22,403 nt of DNA, from the NCBI GenBank assembly GCA_949293925.1, contig CASFFI010000072.1:1-22403 (forward strand), given 5' to 3'. Position numbers and translations under genes: made by a program. Shown in pieces: positions 1 to 7,282 of this stretch. Source of the DNA: an uncultured Christensenella sp. Lineage in GTDB: Bacteria > Bacillota > Clostridia > Christensenellales > UBA1242. The stretch's first letter is position 1; every line of letters begins with the position of its first letter. The notes under the pieces were generated by a model. That model was not told where the DNA came from, searched no databases, and was given only the letters and a program-made list of their open reading frames with translations.

Positions 1-432
1 GGTAAATCTCAAAATGGTGGTCAAAGATTTGGTGAAATGGAAGTGTGGGCTCTTGAAGCGTATGGTGCTAGTAGATTGTTACAAGAAATGTTGACAATTA
101 AATCTGATGACGTTGATGGTAGAATTAAAACTTATGAGGCTATTGTTAAAGGTGAACCTATTCCTGAACCAGGTATGCCTGAATCGTTTAAGGTTTTAAT
201 AAAAGAAATGCAAGGTCTTGGACTTGATGTCAAGATTATGACTGCTGATAATCACGAACTTACTATTTCTGAAGTCTCTGAAGAAGATATTGAACCTGTT
301 AGCATTGAACCTGTTAATAAAGTCGGTCTTGAAGATGTTACTTTGGAATTCGATGAATTACAAGAACAAAATGCTGATGATGTCGCTGCTACTTTTGACG
401 AAAGTGAACTTTTTGATGATATTAATGATTAA
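1..432 (+). CDS. rpoB: RNA polymerase beta subunit, C-terminal 143 residues (5' truncated by window)
   Basis: The frame is open from the first base, so the gene starts upstream of the window; the ATG at 37 is internal. The protein is the extreme C-terminus of the beta subunit. It shows the family signature GGQRFGEMEVWALEAYGA, then LLQEMLTIKSDDVDGR, the YEAIVKGE segment, and PESFKVLIKEMQGLGLDVK. This part wraps around the beta' subunit at the clamp and active centre of core RNA polymerase. It ends in an acidic tail rich in Asp and Glu, as in Firmicutes beta subunits. The stop is TAA, 15 bases before the rpoC start, with an AGGAG site between them, so the two are one operon. Identity is close to certain; only the last part of the gene is visible. 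Confidence 0.97.
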   Translation, partial: GKSQNGGQRFGEMEVWALEAYGASRLLQEMLTIKSDDVDGRIKTYEAIVKGEPIPEPGMPESFKVLIKEMQGLGLDVKIMTADNHELTISEVSEEDIEPVSIEPVNKVGLEDVTLEFDELQEQNADDVAATFDESELFDDIND

Positions 433-447
433 TTTTAGGAGAAATTT

Positions 448-3400
448 ATGTTTGATTTAAACAATTTTGATGCAATTAAAATTGGTATTGCTTCTCCAGA
501 GACTATTAGAAGTTGGTCGTATGGTGAGGTTACTAAACCTGAAACAATTAATTATAGAACTCAAAAGCCAGAACAAGATGGTTTATTTTCCGAGCGTATT
601 TTTGGACCTAAAAAGGATTGGGAATGTCATTGCGGTAAATATAAAAGAGTTAGATATAAAGGTGTCGTTTGCGATAAATGTGGCGTTCAAGTAACTAAAT
701 CTAAGGTTAGAAGAGAAAGAATGGGGCATATTGAACTTGCTTGCCCTGTTTCTCATATCTGGTTTTTTAAAGGTGTGCCATCAAGAATTGGTTTAATCCT
801 TGATATGTCACCAAAACTTTTGGACGAGGTTTTGTATTATGTTAGTTATGTCGTTCTTGACCCTAAAAATACAGAATTTACTTATAAGCAAGTAATTCGT
901 GACAGAGAGTACAGAGAAGCTATTGAAAAATATGGTTATGATGGCTTTAGAGTTGGTATGGGTGCTGAAGCGGTAAAAGAACTTTTACACGATATCGACC
1001 TTAATGCAGAACGCGATGAACTTCAAAAAATTATAGCTGAAAGTAAAGGACAAAAGAAGTTAAAGGCTACTAAAAAATTAGAAATTGTAGAATCTTTTAT
1101 TAAAAGCGGAAATAAACCTGAATGGATGATTATGGATGTAATTCCTGTAATACCTCCAGATATTCGTCCATTGGTTCAAATTGACGGCGGAAAGTTTGCT
1201 GCTAGTGATTTGAATGATTTATACAGAAGAGTTATAAATAGAAATAACCGTTTGAAAAAATTAATTGAACTTGGTGCTCCTGAAATTATCGTTAGAAATG
1301 AAAAAAGAATGCTTCAAGAAGCTGTTGATGCTCTATTTGATAACGGTAAAAGAGGTCGTGCTGTTCAAGGTTCAAGACAAAGAGATTTAAAAAGTTTAAC
1401 TGCAATGTTAAAAGGTAAACACGGTCGTTTCCGTTTGAACTTGTTGGGTAAACGTGTCGATTATTCTGGTCGTTCTGTTATTGTCGTTGGTCCTGAACTT
1501 AGAATTTTCCAGTGCGGTCTTCCAAAAGTTATGGCTCTAGAATTATTTAGACCTTTCATTATTAAGCGTTTATTGGAAATCAATGAAACAAATAATTTGA
1601 AAAAAGCAACTCGTATGATAGATCAAGAAAGACCTATTGTATGGGAACTTTTAGCAGAAGTTGTTAAAGGTCACCCTGTGCTTTTGAATCGTGCTCCTAC
1701 TTTGCACAAGTTATCAGTTCAGGCTTTTGAACCTGTTTTGGTAGATGGTAAGGCTATAAAACTTCCTCCTCTTGTCTGTGCTGGATTTAACGCCGACTTC
1801 GATGGTGACCAAATGGCTGTTCACGTTCCTTTGTCTATTGAAGCTAGAACTGAAGCTAGAAATTTAATGCTTGCTTCTAACAATGTTTTAAAACCTAGTG
1901 ATGGTACACCTTCACTTCTACCTGGTCAAGATATGATTTTAGGTAACTATTACATCACTCTTGTCAGACCTGGTGCTATGGGCGAGGGTAGTGTATATGC
2001 TAGTGAAGATGAAGCTATGTTGGCATATAGAAATGGCGTTTTGTCTTTACAGGCACAAATTGAAGTTAGAAGAACAGTGCCTTTTGAAGGTAAAATGTTA
2101 ACAGGTAGAACTAAAACTACTTTGGGTAGAATTATCTTTAATAGTTATATACCTCAAGATTTGGGATTTATTGACAGAACTAAAGTAGAAAATATATTTA
2201 ATTATGAAATTGATAAAGCTGTTATTAAGGGTGATTATTCAAATATAATAGATTTAACATTTAGAAAACACGGCACTAATATTACAGTTGATATGATTGA
2301 TAATATTAAGGCTTTAGGTTTTAAATATTCTACACTTTCTGGAATGTCTATTAGTATTACTGATATGACAGAATCAGAAGAAACTCCTAAACTTTTGAAA
2401 GAAGCTGAAAAGTTGGTTGAACAAAATGAAGATATGTACAATCAAGGTTTCTTATCAGAAGCTGATAAGAGAAAGAAAAATATCGCTATTTGGACAGATA
2501 CTGAATCAAAGGTTAAAAAGGCTGTCGTTAACAATATGGACTTATTTAACCCTGTAAAAATGATGGCAGACTCTAAAGCAAGAGGTTCGGCTGACCAGTT
2601 AAAAGCATTGTCTGGTATGCAAGGTATTACTGCGGTTGCTTCTGGTCAGGCTTCTGATATTCCAGTTAAGTCAAGTTTTAGAAGAGGACTTACTTCTATT
2701 GAATACTTTTCAGCGGCTAGAGGTTCAAGAAAACAATTGATGGATACAGCTTTAAAAACTGCAGACTCTGGTTATTTGACTAGAAGATTGTCTGACATTG
2801 CTCAGGATACTGTTGTAACTGAATATGACTGTTTTGAAAACTTGGGCGAAAGTATTAAGGGTATTGAAGTTAGTGAAACTGTAATTGATGGTACTGTTAT
2901 TGAATCTTTAAGTGAAAGAATTATAGGTAGATATTCTGTTGAAGAAATTATAAATCCTAAAACTAAACAAGTTATTTGTCCTGCAAACGAATATATAACA
3001 CCTGAAATGGCAAAAGAAATTGACGATTGCGGAATAAAAACTGTGAAAATTAGAAGTTTGCTTACTTGTAAAACTAGACATGGTGTCTGCTGTAAATGTT
3101 ATGGTAGAAATATGTCCAAGAATCAAATCGTTGATATTGGTGAAGCTGTTGGTATTATTGCTGCACAATCTATTGGTGAACCTGGTACTCAGTTGACTTT
3201 GAGAACTTTCCACTCGGGCGGTTCGGCTACTGCAGATATTACTACAGGTCTTCCTAGAGTTGAAGAAATATTTGAAGCTAGAAATCCTAAAGGTGCTGCT
3301 AAAGTTTCTGAAATCGCTGGTAAAGTAACTGTTAATCAAATTGATAAAAGATATGAAGTTATTGTTAAAAATTCTAATAATGAAGAAAGTTATATTCTTC

Positions 3401-4026
3401 CTTATGGCGTAACTTTAAAAGTTAAAACCGGTGATGTGGTTGAACCTGGTACTCCTTTAACTGAAGGTCCTATCAACCCTAAAGATATTTTAAGAACTAA
3501 AGGTGTTAAGGCTGTTCAAGAATATTTGTTGAATGAAGTATTGAGAGTTTATAAATCTCAATCAGTTAATATAAACTCTAAACATTTGGAAGTTATAATA
3601 AGACAAATGTTGAGAAAGGTTAAAATTGAAAATAGCGGAGATACTAACTTGCTTCCTGGCGATTGTGTCGATATCAATGTATATGAAGATGCAAACCTTA
3701 AAGTTTTACAAGAAGGTGGTACTCCTGCAACTGCTAAACGTGAATTGCAAGGTATTACAAAGGCTTCTTTGACAACTGAAAGTTTCTTGTCTGCTGCTTC
3801 ATTCCAGCAAACTCCTATTGTTCTTACTGATGCTGCAATTAATGGTAAAGAAGACCATTTGTTAGGCTTGAAAGAAAATGTAATGATTGGTAAACTTATT
3901 CCTGCTGGTACTGGATTGCCTTGTTATAGAAACATTATACCAAGACAAACTAGAAAAGATGGAGATGTTTCAAGTGAATACGATTTGCGATTCGCTGATA
4001 TTGATGATGATGAATACGCAGAATAG
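448..4026 (+). CDS. rpoC: DNA-directed RNA polymerase beta' subunit
   Basis: This is the 1192-residue beta' subunit of RNA polymerase, close to the usual Firmicutes length (about 1200), with no large lineage insert apparent. The N-terminal zinc ribbon has C60, C62, C75 and C78. The catalytic magnesium loop NADFDGDQM is at residues 448-456, with Asp 450, 452 and 454 all present. The second zinc site uses C795, C874, C881 and C884. The bridge-helix and trigger-loop region reads GEAVGIIAAQSIGEPGTQ from residue 898, and LTLRTFHSGG follows with R919 and H922, the residues that contact the incoming nucleotide. The start ATG has an AGGAG site at 437-441. It is cotranscribed with rpoB and ends at a terminator that begins in its stop codon. 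Confidence 0.98.
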   Translation: MFDLNNFDAIKIGIASPETIRSWSYGEVTKPETINYRTQKPEQDGLFSERIFGPKKDWECHCGKYKRVRYKGVVCDKCGVQVTKSKVRRERMGHIELACPVSHIWFFKGVPSRIGLILDMSPKLLDEVLYYVSYVVLDPKNTEFTYKQVIRDREYREAIEKYGYDGFRVGMGAEAVKELLHDIDLNAERDELQKIIAESKGQKKLKATKKLEIVESFIKSGNKPEWMIMDVIPVIPPDIRPLVQIDGGKFAASDLNDLYRRVINRNNRLKKLIELGAPEIIVRNEKRMLQEAVDALFDNGKRGRAVQGSRQRDLKSLTAMLKGKHGRFRLNLLGKRVDYSGRSVIVVGPELRIFQCGLPKVMALELFRPFIIKRLLEINETNNLKKATRMIDQERPIVWELLAEVVKGHPVLLNRAPTLHKLSVQAFEPVLVDGKAIKLPPLVCAGFNADFDGDQMAVHVPLSIEARTEARNLMLASNNVLKPSDGTPSLLPGQDMILGNYYITLVRPGAMGEGSVYASEDEAMLAYRNGVLSLQAQIEVRRTVPFEGKMLTGRTKTTLGRIIFNSYIPQDLGFIDRTKVENIFNYEIDKAVIKGDYSNIIDLTFRKHGTNITVDMIDNIKALGFKYSTLSGMSISITDMTESEETPKLLKEAEKLVEQNEDMYNQGFLSEADKRKKNIAIWTDTESKVKKAVVNNMDLFNPVKMMADSKARGSADQLKALSGMQGITAVASGQASDIPVKSSFRRGLTSIEYFSAARGSRKQLMDTALKTADSGYLTRRLSDIAQDTVVTEYDCFENLGESIKGIEVSETVIDGTVIESLSERIIGRYSVEEIINPKTKQVICPANEYITPEMAKEIDDCGIKTVKIRSLLTCKTRHGVCCKCYGRNMSKNQIVDIGEAVGIIAAQSIGEPGTQLTLRTFHSGGSATADITTGLPRVEEIFEARNPKGAAKVSEIAGKVTVNQIDKRYEVIVKNSNNEESYILPYGVTLKVKTGDVVEPGTPLTEGPINPKDILRTKGVKAVQEYLLNEVLRVYKSQSVNINSKHLEVIIRQMLRKVKIENSGDTNLLPGDCVDINVYEDANLKVLQEGGTPATAKRELQGITKASLTTESFLSAASFQQTPIVLTDAAINGKEDHLLGLKENVMIGKLIPAGTGLPCYRNIIPRQTRKDGDVSSEYDLRFADIDDDEYAE

Positions 4027-4051
4027 AAAGAGTTTTACTCTTTCTTTTTTT
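4026..4051 (+). terminator. Intrinsic terminator of the rpoBC operon
   Basis: A perfect 7-bp stem (GAAAGAG at 4026-4032, CTCTTTC at 4038-4044) with a 5-base loop is followed by seven T. Its first base is the last base of the rpoC TAG stop, so the operon ends very compactly. This separates rpoBC from the ribosomal protein genes further on. Confidence 0.88.
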
Positions 4052-4205
4052 ATTATTTTCTTTTTTGGTTGGAATTTTAAGTATTTAAACTATGCACAAT
4101 TTTTATTTTTTATAAAATATATATTTTAAATATTTTTTTACAAAATCTTCTGAAGAATAAAGAAAAAAATTGCTAAATATATTTAAAAAAAATTATCAAA
4201 ATGTA

Positions 4206-4234
4206 TTTACTTAAAATTTTATTTGTGCTAATAT
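4206..4234 (+). promoter_or_regulatory. Candidate promoter for the 127-aa gene
   Basis: TTTACT (4206-4211) and TAATAT (4229-4234) are 17 bp apart, with the extended -10 TG at 4226-4227. Each hexamer matches consensus at four of six positions. Position and spacing fit a start near 4241, ahead of the GGAGG at 4258. AT-rich DNA makes chance matches likely, so confidence is moderate. Confidence 0.5.
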
Positions 4235-4267
4235 GTAGATATAAAATATAAAGACTTGGAGGCAAAT

Positions 4268-4651
4268 GTGACTAGTATGCTAAAAGAAGTTGAAAATAGA
4301 GATAAAACAAGAAGAGATGCTGAATCAGTTAACAATCAGGCAGAAAAATTTGAACGCGAAAATAGAAAAGTTAGCAAAGCTACTTTAAATAATGTTACTT
4401 ATGCTCTTTCAATAGATGAAGAATCTTATCGTAAGATGCTTGCTAATGCTAAAGAAATGCTCAGTATTTCATATGCTGAAGGTGATAAAATGTTTGTTAA
4501 GGTTTCAGACGAACAAGCCAAAGTTTATAGGTATTTAGAAAATTTGGATTCTGTAAATAATGCGCGTCAAAGTTGTCCATATAAAGAGTCTTATGGAGCT
4601 GCACAAGAATTGATTAGGCCTAATAGTGCTAATTCAGTCTTGGGTGTTTAA
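4268..4651 (+). CDS. Unrecognised soluble 127-aa protein (GTG start)
   Basis: I do not recognise this protein. The start chosen is GTG at 4268, five bases after GGAGG (4258-4262). The upstream TTG at 4256 overlaps that ribosome site, and the ATG at 4266 is out of frame and followed at once by TGA. The ATG at 4277 is 14 bases from the site. The N-terminal 50 residues are highly charged (for example NRDKTRRDAE) and probably helical, possibly coiled coil. No signal peptide or membrane segment is visible, so it should be cytoplasmic. The second half contains SYAEGDKMFVKVSDEQAKVYRYLENL and two Cys or fewer, with no catalytic motif I can name. It is a single-gene unit between its own candidate promoter and a strong terminator, inserted between rpoC and rpsL. 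Codon use resembles its neighbours. Confidence 0.75.
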   Translation: MTSMLKEVENRDKTRRDAESVNNQAEKFERENRKVSKATLNNVTYALSIDEESYRKMLANAKEMLSISYAEGDKMFVKVSDEQAKVYRYLENLDSVNNARQSCPYKESYGAAQELIRPNSANSVLGV

Positions 4652-4671
4652 TATATTTAATTAATGTTTTT

Positions 4672-4700
4672 AAAACAGGTATTTTTGCACCTGTTTTTTT
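4672..4700 (+). terminator. Intrinsic terminator of the 127-aa gene
   Basis: A 9-bp stem (AAAACAGGT at 4672-4680, ACCTGTTTT at 4689-4697) encloses an 8-base loop, and the T run continues to 4700. It lies about 20 bases after the stop of the 127-aa gene, which supports that reading frame as a real transcription unit. Confidence 0.9.
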
Positions 4701-5143
4701 GTATCTAATTAATAATACTTATGCTAATAGCTAAAATAATAATTTTCTTTTACTTATGAACACAAGCATAACATTTGCGATTATTATATGCTGTTATAAA
4801 AAGTAAATTATTGTTCAATCTTTTCAATTATTGCATAGTTTTATGCGTAAAGTAATTTGAGTGTAAAAAATACTAAAATTTATGCGACATAACAAAATAT
4901 TCAATAATTAAATATTCAAATTAATATTATTTTAAATAGTAAGTAAAAGTGAGTTTATTTTAAATTTTTTACTTTTTGTCTATTAATTTTAAAATTCAAT
5001 TTAAGAATTCAAATGCTAATTTCTTTTAAAATTTTATAGTATATTTGGTTAATTAAATGTGCTTTAATTTATTTAAAGAATTATAAAATTTTTAATAGCA
5101 ATCCAAAATTTGTAAATAATTTTTTAAAACTTTTTTAATTTGT
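4701..5143 (+). other. AT-rich spacer with no gene seen
   Basis: About 440 bases with no open frame that has a ribosome site on either strand. Short ATG-initiated frames of 12 to 16 codons near 4720 and 4756 lack Shine-Dalgarno sequences. I see no tRNA, no riboswitch-like conserved core and no long repeat. Confidence 0.6.
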
Positions 5144-5172
5144 TAGACATTAATTTGTACTTATGGTAAAAT
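5144..5172 (+). promoter_or_regulatory. Promoter of the HicB-like / 173-aa unit
   Basis: TAGACA (5144-5149, five of six) and TAAAAT (5167-5172, five of six) are separated by 17 bp, with the extended -10 TG at 5164-5165. The predicted start is near 5179, which falls exactly at the base of the next hairpin. Confidence 0.72.
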
Positions 5173-5178
5173 TATTAT

Positions 5179-5201
5179 AGCGAAATAATTTCGTTTTTTT
5201 T
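5179..5201 (+). other. Hairpin plus T tract at the predicted transcript 5' end
   Basis: CGAAA (5181-5185) pairs with TTTCG (5189-5193) across a 3-base loop, extendable by a G-T and an A-T pair, and eight T follow. It has terminator shape but sits at about +1 of the predicted transcript, so it may instead protect the mRNA 5' end. An alternative is a terminator for an unseen upstream transcript. Confidence 0.55.
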
Positions 5202-5239
5202 ATTCTAAATATTCATTGTATGTATTTATGGGAGAATTT

Positions 5240-5503
5240 ATGAAAAGTTTTTTGTATCCAGCAGTACTTTATAAAGACAAAGATAATGGTGGTTATACTA
5301 TCGCACTTCACGATTTGGGAATTGTTACTGAAGGAAAAACTGTAGAAGATGCTTTTAAATCAGCACAAGAATATCTTTGGGCTTTGGTCGCTTGCGCTGA
5401 AAAATTTGATTGCTTAATTGATGCTCCTTCTACTTTTGAAAAAGTTGCAAAAGAGAATAAAGGGAATTTAGTTATATTGGTGTATGCTGCTCTTGTCGAT
5501 TAG
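5240..5503 (+). CDS. HicB-like small protein (type II antitoxin fold), 87 aa
   Basis: The protein resembles the N-terminal domain of HicB antitoxins: a YPAV strand at residues 6-9, a DNGGYTIALHDLGIVTEGKTVEDAF core (written here in part: GGYTIALHDL at 17-26, then the helix-starting VEDAFKSAQEYL at 35-46), and a C-terminal strand LVILVYAAL. In HicAB systems HicB neutralises the mRNA-cleaving toxin HicA and often carries a DNA-binding C-terminus. Here there is no such C-terminal domain and no HicA-like gene nearby. The start at 5240 is set by GGGAG (5230-5234) five bases upstream; the ATG at 5216 has no site. It is followed after 20 bases by an unrecognised 173-aa gene in the same unit. HicB family membership is inference from pattern, and antitoxin activity is unproven. 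Confidence 0.75.
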   Translation: MKSFLYPAVLYKDKDNGGYTIALHDLGIVTEGKTVEDAFKSAQEYLWALVACAEKFDCLIDAPSTFEKVAKENKGNLVILVYAALVD

Positions 5504-5523
5504 TGTTCACCTTTAGGAGTTTT

Positions 5524-6045
5524 ATGAAAGCGCGTTTAAACATTAATAATTTTTCCAAATTGGATTTTTTGATAAATAATTTTTATGAAATAGTTGATTA
5601 TAAACGAGGAAGGGGCGTGTATGGCGATAGAATTATTTTAAGGCGTCCTAAACAAGCAGAATGCGTTTTTGGTGAAAAGGATAAAAATTATGATTTTTAT
5701 TATCTTGATGCTAATAATGTTTTAGAGTTGCCAAAAACTATTGAGCTAAGAATTCAAATTATTGAAAAGTTTGTAACAAACCCTGAAAGTATGAACATAC
5801 TTTGTGATTTTAATGATAATACTAAAATATCAGATTGGACTTTTGAGACTACAAATATTTTAAAAAGTGCAGGGTTGGATTTTGAAAAATTAAACGATTT
5901 TTTAATTGATAGATACAAATTATTGGATAACAAATTTATTGAAAATTTGCAAAGGCATAGAGTGGAACAATATACACTTGCAAGTAGTGAAGAATATTCT
6001 TTAATACCTGCAGATTATGCTGATAGTCAAATTGCCAGATTTTAA
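5524..6045 (+). CDS. Unrecognised 173-aa protein partnered with the HicB-like gene
   Basis: I do not recognise the family. The start is ATG 5524, four bases after AGGAG (5515-5519); a GTG at 5503 would overlap the upstream stop and has no site. The protein has no signal peptide or membrane segment. The N-terminal 60 residues are basic (YKRGRGVYGDRIILRRPKQA), which could bind nucleic acid. The middle is mostly Asp, Asn, Lys and Phe rich, with predicted helices such as LRIQIIEKFV and KLNDFLIDRYKLLDNKFIENL. The tail ends in ADYADSQIARF. It is too long and lacks the pattern of HicA toxins. Operon placement directly after a HicB-like gene suggests a functional pair, but nothing in the sequence gives a biochemical activity. 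It is followed at once by a terminator. Confidence 0.75.
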   Translation: MKARLNINNFSKLDFLINNFYEIVDYKRGRGVYGDRIILRRPKQAECVFGEKDKNYDFYYLDANNVLELPKTIELRIQIIEKFVTNPESMNILCDFNDNTKISDWTFETTNILKSAGLDFEKLNDFLIDRYKLLDNKFIENLQRHRVEQYTLASSEEYSLIPADYADSQIARF

Positions 6046-6047
6046 AT

Positions 6048-6070
6048 TCAAGGCTTTGCCTTGATTTTTT
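6048..6070 (+). terminator. Intrinsic terminator of the HicB-like unit
   Basis: TCAAGGC (6048-6054) and GCCTTGA (6058-6064) form a perfect 7-bp stem with a TTT loop, followed by six T. It starts three bases after the stop codon of the 173-aa gene. Confidence 0.9.
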
Positions 6071-6711
6071 ATTAATAGAAGTCAATATTTATATTTTAAG
6101 TAGTTATTAATTGAAGTATATTAAATAAGTCATTTTAGTCATTGTTGAATAAAAAAACATTTTAACTTCTTTTAATGAAATATTATCAACATTACATAAT
6201 AGGTTTAAAATATGCAAATATTAAATTTAGTATTTATTTTGGAATTTATTAACTTGTTTATATTTTTTAATTACAATTTAATAAATTTTATTATAAGTTG
6301 TATTATCTATATTAGTGAATGTTCGTGAATTTGTATTTATATCAAATAATTTTTGTAATTTTTCCTTTTAATAGTGACAAAAAATGTATTTATATTTAAT
6401 AATTAATTTTATGTGATGAAAGATTATCTTAATTTATTTTTAATTTTTGTTTGACTATCAATTTGATTATTTAATATATTTCATTTTTATTTTAAATTAA
6501 TATAAATTGATTATTCTATAAATCATATAGTCTAAAATGATTTGATTTGTAATTTGTAATAATTATTGTATGAATGGCAATTTATTATTTTAAAATCTAA
6601 TTTAGTAAATTATTAAAAAATTACTTAAAACAATAAAAAAATCACAGAGTTATTATCAGAATTTTTTAAGAGTGATTTCTAGTTTTTTACAGATAAAAGT
6701 TTATAAAACTA
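6071..6711 (+). other. Long AT-rich spacer upstream of rpsL, no gene seen
   Basis: About 640 bases of very AT-rich DNA. No frame with a ribosome site was found on either strand. Two items are worth recording. TTGACT (6451-6456) and TATATT (6475-6480), 18 bp apart, form a promoter-like pair. AAATCAC (6639-6645) can pair with GTGATTT (6672-6678) across a 26-base loop, followed by six T at about 6683-6688. Together they could bound a small transcript, but the evidence is weak. Confidence 0.5.
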
Positions 6712-6740
6712 TTGACAGAAATTTCTAAATTTGATAAAAT
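6712..6740 (+). promoter_or_regulatory. Strong promoter of the rpsL-rpsG-fusA operon
   Basis: A perfect TTGACA (6712-6717) and TAAAAT (6735-6740) are separated by 17 bp, with the extended -10 TG at 6732-6733. The predicted start is near 6747, giving a leader of about 109 bases before rpsL. This is one of the best promoters in the window, as expected for ribosomal protein genes. Confidence 0.9.
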
Positions 6741-6746
6741 ATTCAC

Positions 6747-6855
6747 GTTATAGTACAAATCGCTGTGTTGCACTATGTCAATGTCATTATTCTTGAATGC
6801 TACAAGAATTTTAAGGACAAAATCGGGTTGTGTTAAATTTATATAGGAGGAAAAT
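6747..6855 (+). promoter_or_regulatory. Structured rpsL mRNA leader
   Basis: The leader is clearly less AT-rich than the spacer before it and holds two hairpins. The first pairs ATAGTACAA (6750-6758) with TTGCACTAT (6768-6776), with one A-C mismatch. The second pairs ATTCTTG (6789-6795) with CAAGAAT (6803-6809), with an outer TGTC/GACA clamp (6782-6785, 6816-6819). A motif AATCG...TGTGTT occurs twice, at 6758-6769 and 6821-6834. Ribosomal protein operons are often feedback-regulated through such leaders; that role here is inference. No terminator stem is seen, so any control would be at translation or mRNA stability. Confidence 0.55.
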
Positions 6856-7230
6856 ATGCCTACAGTTAATCAGTTGGTTAAGAAACCTAGAAAATCACAA
6901 AAAGCAAAGTCTAAATCAATTTTATTAGATAGTTGTCCTCAAAAAAGAGGCGTTTGTTTAAGTGTTACTACTACTACACCTAAAAAACCTAACTCTGCTT
7001 TGAGAAAAATTGCTCGTGTGAAACTTTCTAATGGTCAAGAAACTACTTGTTACATTCCAGGTGAAGGTCATAACTTACAAGAACACAATGTTGTTCTAGT
7101 TCGTGGCGGTAGAGTACCTGACCTTCCAGGTGTTAGATATCACATCATTCGTGGTGCTTTAGATACTGGCGCTGTCGCTAAAAGAAAACAAGGTAGAAGT
7201 AAATATGGCGCTAAGCGTCCTAAAAATTAA
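6856..7230 (+). CDS. rpsL: Small ribosomal subunit protein S12
   Basis: This is the 124-residue S12 protein of the 30S decoding centre, which helps monitor codon-anticodon pairing. The hallmark TTPKKPNSALRK is at residues 40-51 with both Lys 43 and Lys 44 intact, and the PDLPGVRYH loop is at 88-96 with Asp 89, the residue that is methylthiolated in many bacteria. These are the positions altered in streptomycin-resistant mutants, and here they look wild type. The C-terminus RSKYGAKRPKN is standard. The start has AGGAGG at 6845-6850, five bases before ATG. It leads the rpsL-rpsG-fusA unit. In many Firmicutes an L7Ae-type gene sits just before rpsL; none is present here. Confidence 0.98.
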   Translation: MPTVNQLVKKPRKSQKAKSKSILLDSCPQKRGVCLSVTTTTPKKPNSALRKIARVKLSNGQETTCYIPGEGHNLQEHNVVLVRGGRVPDLPGVRYHIIRGALDTGAVAKRKQGRSKYGAKRPKN

Positions 7231-7282
7231 TTTATAATATTTATTTGCATTTATTGCGTAATTTATTTAAAAGGAGTTATTT

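Noticed and set aside
2908..3339. 143-aa minus-strand frame inside rpoC
   Set aside because: It is an antisense shadow of highly conserved rpoC codons and has no ribosome site or recognisable protein features.
4721..4806. Two short ATG frames (12 and 16 codons) in the spacer after the 127-aa gene
   Set aside because: Neither has a ribosome site, and both are made of the general AT-rich background.
6775..6846. 23-codon frame across the rpsL leader whose TAG overlaps the rpsL ribosome site
   Set aside because: It has no Shine-Dalgarno sequence and is not at the predicted transcript start, and the peptide has no feature pointing to regulation. The overlap is suggestive but may be chance.
7233..7238. 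TATAAT in the rpsL-rpsG gap as a promoter for rpsG
   Set aside because: No -35 element lies at 16 to 18 bp, and AT-rich gaps produce such hexamers often.
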